Assembly (NCBI GenBank): GCA_964500445.1
Contig: CAZCOG010000008.1
Coordinates: 62,001 to 126,000, forward strand
Length of the DNA stretch: 64,000 bases
Direction: 5' to 3'
Source: Persicitalea sp964500445
GTDB lineage: Bacteria; Bacteroidota; Bacteroidia; Cytophagales; Spirosomataceae
Shown piece after piece: positions 51,179 through 59,000 of this stretch. The position numbers and the translations under genes are program-made. Numbering within the stretch: position 1 is the first letter of the stretch; every line of letters starts with the position of its first letter. Under the pieces are notes generated by a model. That model was not told the DNA's origin, did no database searches, and saw only the letters and a list, made by a program, of their open reading frames with translations.

Positions 51179-53119
51179 ATGGAAAGCGGGGACACACACC
51201 AAAGGATAGAAGAAAACCAATTGAAGCGGCTTAATGAGCTGCTTGACCAGAATCTCGAGAAATCAGACTACACCATCGATGTCATATGTGAGGATCTGGG
51301 TATCAGTCGTTCCCAGCTATTCCGAATGGTCAAAGAGCAGACGGGCCTCTCACCCTCGCTGTATATTCGTCGGCATAGGCTGCTGCGGGGCAAAGCCCTG
51401 CTGGAAGATACCGATTGGCGTGTCAGCGAAATTGCCCATAAAGTGGGATTAGAAAGTCCGCAGGCTTTTACGAAGTACTTTACCCAGGAGTTTGGGATAA
51501 GCCCTACCGAGTACCGTCGGCAGGAAGCTAGTGAAGCAGAACGAGAGGAGGCTGCATTGCCGCTTTCCCCGGAATCTTCTCCAGTTTCCAATGGGGGTAC
51601 TGAGACGGGCGTCCCGCCCCTACCACAAGGCATACCGCAGCGTTTGCTGCGATTTGGCGTAGCGCTGCTGGTGCTACTGGCGCTGGGTGTGTTCGGGTAC
51701 AGCCGCTTTATGGCGTCTTCTTCGGGACCGTCGGCCGATGGTTTCGTTAACTCGGTGGCCATTTTGCCCTTTCAGAGTACGGGAACAGACACAACCGACC
51801 TGCTGGCGGATGGACTAGCCGGGCAGGTCCATACCTCGTTATCGGCGGTTGAGAACCTGAAGGTGATTTCCCGTAGCTCCGCTGAATTGTTTCGCGGTAC
51901 GCGCAAGACCATTCCGCAAATTGCCGCCGAACTGCACGTCAACTACATACTGGTCGGACGCATAAAGCAGGCGGGCAACCACATGCTGGTCAGCGTGGAG
52001 CTGGTGGAGGCGGCCCAGGGCCGTACCCTGTGGTCAAAAACTTACCAGGGTACCGAGGAAGCACTGATGGGTTTCATGACGACCGTCGCCCGGCAAACCA
52101 TTTTGGCGCTCGACCAAAAACTGACCGATGCGGAATCACGCCGGATGGATCGGACGCCTACCGGCAATTCTGACGCCCTCCGCGAGTACCTGATAGGCAA
52201 GCAGCTGATGCTCAGCCGTAGTGCCGATAAACTCAAGGCCAGCCTCCTCCGCTTTGATCGCGCCATTGCCCTCGATTCGGGTTTTGCCGATGCCTACGCC
52301 CGAAAGGCTCTGGCTTACTTTATTCTGGGCAGCGATAATATGATCAATCTGCGTGAGGGAATCAGCCAGTCGGAGCAAAACGCCTTGAAAGCCATCCGTC
52401 TCGATTCGGAGAACGGGCTGGCTTACGCCATTCTGGGCAATGCCTATCGGGAACTCAACCAGTGGGAGCAGGCCGTTACGACCTACCAGATTGCCCTCGG
52501 GCATAGTCCCAACGACGCCGAAATCAACTACTGGTACAGCATCACCCTGCGCTCGCTGGGCCGTTTCGAGGAGGCCATCCAATACAGTACCAAAGCCCTG
52601 GCTCTCGATCCGCTCTATCCTTCCATTATCGTCGGCCACATTGGCAACTATTCCTACGCGGGTCGATACGCCGAGGCCCGCCAATTGCTTAAAGAGTACG
52701 CCCTAATGCTGGGTGATTTTTATGTATACTACTACGTGAAGGCCTACTATTACCTCAACCTGGGCGACTACAAAAATGCGTTGAAAGAAATGGAGCACTG
52801 CGTTTCGCTCAATCCTGATATCCCGGTCTTGAATTCCACGCTGCAGTACTGCCGGGCTCGGGTGGGACAACGGGCGGTGGCCGAAGCTTACCTCAAAACC
52901 ATTCCCCAAATTCCGAGCCGGTACCCTGACCTGGCTATCGTGTATGCCGGATTGAACGATAAGGAAAACTGCCTGAAGTACCTTCGCCTGGGGCTGGCTC
53001 AGGGTACTATGCCTTACTACCTCAAAGTGTCACCCATCTTTCGCTTTCTGCACGGCGACCCGCGCTTTCAGGAGATACTTCGCCAACTGGGGTTACTCGA
53101 TCTGCAGCCACCTGCCTGA
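51179..53119 (+). CDS. Membrane-tethered AraC-type regulator with TolB/FlgO-like and TPR domains
   Basis: 646 residues (a TTG 9 nt upstream is an alternative start). Residues 10-115 form an AraC-type double HTH: YTIDVICEDLGISRSQLFRMVKE, YIRRHRLLRGKALLE and VSEIAHKVGLESPQAFTKYFTQEFGISPTEYRR. A Pro/Ser linker leads to one TM helix (about 165-182, LRFGVALLVLLALGVFGY), then a TolB/FlgO/adenylyl-cyclase-associated domain (VAILPFQSTGTDTTDLLADGLAGQVHTSL) and several TPRs from about residue 330. This is the topology of CadC/ToxR-type one-component sensors: DNA-binding inside, sensing outside. Three 21-bp-spaced direct repeats follow the gene. Confidence 0.85.
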   Translation: MESGDTHQRIEENQLKRLNELLDQNLEKSDYTIDVICEDLGISRSQLFRMVKEQTGLSPSLYIRRHRLLRGKALLEDTDWRVSEIAHKVGLESPQAFTKYFTQEFGISPTEYRRQEASEAEREEAALPLSPESSPVSNGGTETGVPPLPQGIPQRLLRFGVALLVLLALGVFGYSRFMASSSGPSADGFVNSVAILPFQSTGTDTTDLLADGLAGQVHTSLSAVENLKVISRSSAELFRGTRKTIPQIAAELHVNYILVGRIKQAGNHMLVSVELVEAAQGRTLWSKTYQGTEEALMGFMTTVARQTILALDQKLTDAESRRMDRTPTGNSDALREYLIGKQLMLSRSADKLKASLLRFDRAIALDSGFADAYARKALAYFILGSDNMINLREGISQSEQNALKAIRLDSENGLAYAILGNAYRELNQWEQAVTTYQIALGHSPNDAEINYWYSITLRSLGRFEEAIQYSTKALALDPLYPSIIVGHIGNYSYAGRYAEARQLLKEYALMLGDFYVYYYVKAYYYLNLGDYKNALKEMEHCVSLNPDIPVLNSTLQYCRARVGQRAVAEAYLKTIPQIPSRYPDLAIVYAGLNDKENCLKYLRLGLAQGTMPYYLKVSPIFRFLHGDPRFQEILRQLGLLDLQPPA

Positions 53120-53150
53120 CACCATCTTTTTCTTCGAATTTGCCCCCTAT

Positions 53151-53217
53151 GACCAATTAAGGAAAGTTTTTGGTCAAATAGGGAACGTTTCCGGTCATAT
53201 AGGGAAAGTCGTTTTCC
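53151..53217 (+). repeat. Three direct repeats with exact 21-bp period
   Basis: Units begin at 53151 (GACCAATTAAGGAAAG), 53172 (GGTCAAATAGGGAACG) and 53193 (GGTCATATAGGGAAAG). The GGAA cores lie exactly 21 bp apart, two helical turns, on one DNA face. AraC-family sites often occur as such phased direct repeats. They sit between the AraC-type regulator gene and the lipoprotein remnant, so they are candidate operators. Confidence 0.7.
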
Positions 53218-53266
53218 GGTGTGCAGCCGATCTTTACAGGGTCATTTTTCATTCACTGGCCCGTAT

Positions 53267-53808
53267 ATGAAAACAACGCTACCCCTCCTCTGCATGTCAA
53301 TTCTCCTGCTGGTAGCGTGCCGGAATGAGCCGTCCGACGAGCCCGACTCATCCGCCGGATACAGTGCAGTGCCGGCCCCTTACCTGGTACTAACCCAGAA
53401 GGCCCTTACCTACCAGGCCGACGACCAGCTCGATGCCTGGGGCAGCCTGCTGGCAGAAGACGTCGAGTACCACTCGCCCGGCTGACGGGCAGAACTGCCG
53501 TGCTGGCCCACTGGCGACGTTCCCGCGACTCTTCACGCATCCGCCAGGTGCGGCTGTCGGGCTTCACCATCCTGCCCATCAAAACGCTAACAAAGCTACC
53601 CCTGGCCGATCTTTCCGGGGTGTACGTAGTGGCGGCGTTCCGGCGGCAGGTAGTGTACACTTCGGGCCAGACCGACGAGCAGCCCGTCAGCCTGTGGCTG
53701 CACTTCAACGAAGAGAAGCTGATCGACCGCCTCTACGGCTTTCAGAACGACCGGCTGCTGCACGACCCCGACCAGCCGCCCCGTGCGCAGGTCACAGACA
53801 CCTTATAG
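53267..53808 (+). pseudogene. Frameshifted SnoaL-like (NTF2-type) lipoprotein gene
   Basis: The first part encodes MKTTLPLLCMSILLLVACRN (lipobox LVAC) and runs to DDQLDAWGSLLAEDVEYHSPG before a TGA at 53483. A second frame, one base back, continues the family: RLTGRTAVLAHWRRSRDSSR, then VYVVAAFRRQVVYTSGQTDE and ending at the TAG at 53808. Joined, the parts give a lipoprotein of about 180 residues with the SnoaL-like order (tryptophan helix, DVEY, LTG.AAV..W, C-terminal sheet). A net loss of 1 (or 3n+1) bases near 53470-53485 explains the break. A sequencing error is the alternative. Confidence 0.7.
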
Positions 53809-53843
53809 TAATACATTAGAACATACATCCAATTTTATCAAAC

Positions 53844-55946
53844 ATGAAAACAACTACCTACCACACAAATTTTCTCACGAAGCCGGGCCTTTTGAGTGCC
53901 TGGATCCTATTGCTGCTAAGCTGGGGCCTGGCTCCTGCCCGCGCGCAGTACCCGCAAGAAGTACTTAACATCTCAGCCCCCACCCACAGCCAGCAGGGAA
54001 CGACGGGTTCCTGGACAGTACCCGCCGGCGAACCTTACAAAGTGCGCATCACGGCTAAGGGGGCACGAGGTGGGGAGGGTTTCTGCTGCGGTAATCCACC
54101 CTTTAAAGGGGGGAGCGGCGCCACCACCGTCGGCGATTTCCTTGTAGGTTCGGGTCAGGTTCTGGAGGCAATCGCTGGCGCGCCTGGCCTGGATGATCAG
54201 GGCGGTAGCGGTGGTGGAGGGGGATCAGGCGTGCGCGTGCAAGGCATTGGCGTGCTACTGATTGCCGGAGGGGGCGGTGGCGCGTCTATTTATTTTGCGG
54301 GACAGCCTGGATACATTATGCCTGCGGGCAGCGGAAATGGAGGCTCCACGGGTACGGGTACGGTTTATGCCGGTTATGGTGGTGGTGGCCTGAATTCCGA
54401 TGGTACCAATGGCGCAGGCGGAGGCTTTGCCGCCAACGGGGGTAGTGGTGGGGGATTTTATGGAGATCCGGGCGGTGGCGGGTACGGCGGCGGTGGTGGT
54501 GGTTACAACAGCGGTGGGGGAGGCGGTGGATACACCGGTGGCAATGGAGGAAGTATAGTTTTCCGTGCAGGTCTCGGTTACGAAGCTGGTGGGGAAGGCG
54601 GAAGCTCTTATAACGTGGGCAGCAATCAAACCAACACGGCGGGCGATAACTACGGCGGTGGGCAGGTCATCATCGAGAACCTGGGCCCGGCCAGCCTTAC
54701 CGCCACAGCTACCCCCATCCAGCCCACTTGCGCCGCCCCCACCCAGGGCAGCGTCAGCCTCGACCTGACGGGCGACTTCGACGGCAATACCACGGACTTC
54801 GAGTACGCCCTCGTGGCCGGCGGCAGCTTCACCGGCACCCCAACCTTTACCGACCTAACGGCCGACCCACTGGTACTGACCAGCGGTTTCGGCACCACTG
54901 CCGACACCGACGGCGAGATCTACACCGTGCGCATTCGCCCAAAATACAACCCCGATATTTTCGTCGACAAGACCTACACGCTTACCTCGCCGCCCCTTCC
55001 TACCGCCAGCATCCAGGGCAACGGCGGCGCGGTCTGTGCGGGCAGCAACGCCAGCTTCACCCTCAGTGGCACCAGCGGCGCCACCTTGACCTACACCATC
55101 ACCGGCCAGAGCGGTAGCCAGACGCTGCTACTCAATGGAAGTTCGCAGACCATCACGGCCAGCGGCGCCACTTCTAACGTGCAGCTGACGCTGGTATCGG
55201 TGAGCAAAGACGGCTGCTCGCAGAATCTGTCTTCCAACTCGACGGTGACCGTTAACCCGTTGCCCACCGTTATGGCAGGCCCCGACCAGTCGGTCATCCT
55301 GGGCTACGGCAGCAACTGCACCCAGATTACGGCCACGGCCGACGGGGGTAGCGGCGGGACGCCGCCCGGCAGCAACTACATCTACAACTGGACGCCCGGC
55401 AATCTGAGTGGACCTACGGTCACCGTCTGTCCTGAAACTACCACCACCTACTCCGTCACGGTTACCGACGGCAACGGCTGTCCCTCACTTCCTGCCCAGG
55501 TGACAGTCCGCGTGCAGGATGTGCGCTGCGGGAATAAGAATCAGAACGTGACGATCTGCTACTACGGCGTCACGCAGTGCGTCTCGGAGAAGATCGCCCA
55601 GCGCTACCTCAAGCTGGGCGCCACACTGGGAGGCTGCGGCAGCAGCGCCGCGCGGCTGAACTACGAAGCCGAAACTGCGGATGTACCGCTGACGCTTTCG
55701 CTGAAAGCTTATCCCAACCCCGTGCAGGACGTTGTGACGGTGCAGGTGCTTTCGCCCACGGCCGGGTGGGGTACTTTCGAGGTACTTGACGTGGCGGGTC
55801 GGGTGCGGCAGTCGCGGCAGGAGCATCTGAGCGAGGGGTTGAACGAGGTGAAACTGCGGCTGGGCACTTTGCCGACGGGCGTCTACCTGATCCGTTGCGT
55901 GGACGAGGCGGGCCAGCAGGCTACTGTGAGGGTGAGCAGAGAGTAA
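53844..55946 (+). CDS. T9SS-secreted protein with ALK-type glycine-rich domain
   Basis: 700 residues. Signal peptide with a long N-region (MKTTTYHTNF...) ending ARAQ. Residues about 45-275 are glycine-rich, with VRITAKGARGGEG, LEAIAGAPGLDD, VLLIAGGGGGAS and a GGGGYGGGGGGYNSGGGGGG core ending in VIIENLG: the order seen in the glycine-rich domain of ALK/LTK-like proteins. Then come a 100-residue beta domain, one ~88-residue repeat (ASIQGNGGAVCAGSNASFTL), a PKD-like module, a Cys-bearing module (DVRCGNKNQNVTICYYGV), and a type A T9SS sorting domain (KAYPNPVQD ... PTGVYLIRC ... ATVRVSRE). Likely cell-surface or secreted; function unknown. Confidence 0.85.
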   Translation: MKTTTYHTNFLTKPGLLSAWILLLLSWGLAPARAQYPQEVLNISAPTHSQQGTTGSWTVPAGEPYKVRITAKGARGGEGFCCGNPPFKGGSGATTVGDFLVGSGQVLEAIAGAPGLDDQGGSGGGGGSGVRVQGIGVLLIAGGGGGASIYFAGQPGYIMPAGSGNGGSTGTGTVYAGYGGGGLNSDGTNGAGGGFAANGGSGGGFYGDPGGGGYGGGGGGYNSGGGGGGYTGGNGGSIVFRAGLGYEAGGEGGSSYNVGSNQTNTAGDNYGGGQVIIENLGPASLTATATPIQPTCAAPTQGSVSLDLTGDFDGNTTDFEYALVAGGSFTGTPTFTDLTADPLVLTSGFGTTADTDGEIYTVRIRPKYNPDIFVDKTYTLTSPPLPTASIQGNGGAVCAGSNASFTLSGTSGATLTYTITGQSGSQTLLLNGSSQTITASGATSNVQLTLVSVSKDGCSQNLSSNSTVTVNPLPTVMAGPDQSVILGYGSNCTQITATADGGSGGTPPGSNYIYNWTPGNLSGPTVTVCPETTTTYSVTVTDGNGCPSLPAQVTVRVQDVRCGNKNQNVTICYYGVTQCVSEKIAQRYLKLGATLGGCGSSAARLNYEAETADVPLTLSLKAYPNPVQDVVTVQVLSPTAGWGTFEVLDVAGRVRQSRQEHLSEGLNEVKLRLGTLPTGVYLIRCVDEAGQQATVRVSRE

Positions 55947-56061
55947 CGCAGGGATCAGACACATTGACACTATACACACACATAAATATAATCACCGCGC
56001 CAAGCGCGGCCCCCTTGTTGCAACAAAGCAGAACATACATCCAACATCCAATTTTTCATGC
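55947..56061 (+). other. Spacer between the two T9SS genes with duplicated leader
   Basis: Contains small palindromes (CCGCGC/GCGCGG near 55997, TTGTTGCAACAA) and, from 56031, GAACATACATCCAA just before the gene, the same string found at 53819 before the previous gene. No clear TAnnTTTG promoter is seen. Confidence 0.5.
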
Positions 56062-59000
56062 ATGAAAACAACTACCTACCACACAAACTTTTTCACGAAG
56101 ATGGGACCTCTCAGAGCCTGTAGCCTGCTGCTGGCACTGCTACCGCTGCTCGGCCAGCCCCTGGTTCTGAAAGCACAGATCATCACCACCGTGGCGGGCG
56201 AAGGGGCATATGGCTACGGGGGCGACGGCGGGCTGGCCACCACCGCCCGCCTGAGCTACCCCAGAGGGGTGGCAGCGGACGCCACAGGCGGCATCCTGAT
56301 CGCCGATACCGATAACAGCCGCATCCGACGCGTGGCTCCCGACGGCACGATCACCACCGTGGCCGGCAACGGAATAGATGGCTTCTCGGGCGACGGTGGG
56401 CCGGCCACCGTCGCCAGCCTGTATCGGCCCAGCGGGGTGGCGGTGGACGCCACGGGCGGCATCCTGATCGCCGATACCGATAACAACCGCATCCGCCGGG
56501 TGGCCCCCGACGGCACGATCACCACCGTGGCCGGCAATGGGCTACCTGACTTCTCAGGCGATGGCGGGCCGGCCACCACCGCCAGCCTGAAACGCCCCAG
56601 CGGGGTGGCGGTGGACGCCACGGGCGGCATCCTGATCGCCGATAGAGTCAACCACCGCATCCGCCGGGTGGCCCCCGACGGCACGATCACCACCGTGGCC
56701 GGCAACGGAATAGATGGCTTCTCGGGCGACGGTGGGCCGGCCATTGCCGCCAGCCTGTCAACCCCCAACGAGGTGGCAGTGGACGCCACAGGCGGCATCC
56801 TGATCGCCGATTTCGGCAACAGCCGCATCCGCCGGGTGGCCCCCGACGGCACGATCACCACCGTGGCCGGCAACGGGACATATGTCTTTGCTGGCGACGG
56901 CGGACCGGCCACCGAAACCGGCGTAGGTACTCCCAGAGGAGTGGCGGTGGACGCCACAGGTGGCATCCTGATTGCCGATTCCAATAACGACCGCATCCGG
57001 CGGGTGGCTCCCGATGGCACGATCACTACCGTGGCTGGCGGGACATTTGGCTACGCTGGCGACGGCGGGCCAGCCACCGCCGCCAGCCTATTCGCCCCCG
57101 AAGGGGTAGCGGTGGACGCCTCGGGCGGCATCCTCATTGCCGATACTTTCAACAACCGCATCCGCCGGGTGGCCACTCCCCCGGCCGCCGCCCGGCTGTA
57201 CGTGAAGGCCGACGCCGCTGGTAACAACACCGGCCTGGACTGGAACAACGCTTTCACCGACCTACAGAGCGCGCTCAACTACCCCTCCGCCCAGAACCTG
57301 ACCGAAATCTGGGTCGCTCAGGGCATCTACAAGCCCACCAGCGGTACCGACCGTAGCATCAGCTTCGCGATGAAGAATGGGGTAGCCCTCTACGGCGGCT
57401 TCACGGGCAATGAGACCGAGCTGAGCCAGCGACCTTCGGTCAACCCCCTGACAGGTAGCCCTTCCAGCACGACGCTGAGTGGGGATATTGGTAACTCCGG
57501 CGACAACGCCGACAATAGCTACCACGTCATCAATAACAGCGGACTGAACAACTCCGCCGTGCTGGATGGCTTCGTGGTTAGTGGCGGCAATGCTAATGGT
57601 ACTTTTCCCAATTACCAGGGGGGAGGCATGTACAACACTGGCAGCAGTCCTACGCTGACCAACTGTTTGTTTCAAAGCAATTCATTTAATTACCAGGGCG
57701 GGGCCATTTACAATACTGGCAGTAGCCCGGTGCTGACCAACTGCTCCTTCCAGAATAATTCGTCAGGCTTTACTTCTTCTCAGGGCGGGGCCATTTACAA
57801 TAATAGCAGTAACCCTGCGCTGACCAACTGTCTGTTTCAGGGCAATTCAGTTTATGTTCAGGGCGGAGCCATCTTCAACGATAGCAGTAGTCCCGTGTTG
57901 ACTAACTGCTCTTTTCAGAATAATACGGCCGGGACGGTTTCGGGTCAACCGGCGGGCGGGGCCATCTATAATTCGGGCAGCAGTCCCTCACTGACCAATT
58001 GTTCTTTTCAGGGAAACAGGGCGGGTAGTGGCTGGGCCATCTACAATTATTTTTACAGCAGCACTACACTGACCAACTGTGTGCTGTGGGACAACGGGGG
58101 CAGCAATACCTTTGGTAATATTTTGAATTCCAACCTCACGGTCAGCTATTCGCTGTTCGAGAGTGGGGTGAACCCTGCGGGTAGCAACAACCTGACGACC
58201 AGTTTCTCCCCCTTTGTCAGCACCAGCAGTACCCAACTCATACCCTGTGCCCCTGCCATCAACGCTGGTGATCCTGGTAGTCTGACCAGCGCTGCCGGCC
58301 CCTACTCATCCACCAACCTGCCACAAACTGACCTGGGGGGTGCCCCCCGCATTGTAGGTGGCCGAGTGGATATGGGAGCTTACGAGTTTCAGGGAAGTCC
58401 GCAGCTTCCATTGACCATCACCAGCCAGCCCCCAGCAAGCTCTGCGGTCTGTCAGGGCAGTGCGGTGTCGGTGTCGGTGAGCGTATCGGGAGACGTCAGC
58501 GGTTACCAGTGGTATAAAGACGGTCAGCCGATTTCTGGCCAGACCTCGGCTACCCTGACGCTGGCCAGCGCTCAGCCTTCGGATGCGGGCAGCTACGCGC
58601 TGGTAGCCACCAGCAGCTGCAATACTCTTACTTCAACGGACTTCGTCCTGACGGTGAGTACCGATCCCTGCCGGTTATACGTGGATGCCAGCAAAACTAC
58701 TGGTAATAATACGGGCCTAAGCTGGGCTGATGCCTTCCCTGACTTGCAATCGGCTCTCAACTACTCTCCTTCAAGTAGTCTGACCGAAATATGGGTGGCC
58801 CAGGGCGTTTACAAACCCACCTCGGGCACTAACCGTGGCATCAGTTTCGCTCTCAAAAACGGGGTGGCCGTCTACGGGGGCTTTGTAGGCAATGAGACCG
58901 ACCTGAGCCAGCGACCGCCGGGGAGCAGCAGTACCCTTTCGGGCGATATCGGCACGGTGGGCGATAATAGTGACAACAGCTACCACGTCATTTACAACGG

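Noticed and set aside
53440..53500. Programmed -1 frameshift in the SnoaL-like lipoprotein
   Set aside because: No X-XXY-YYZ slippery site or downstream pseudoknot is evident at the junction; simple deletion or sequencing error is more likely.
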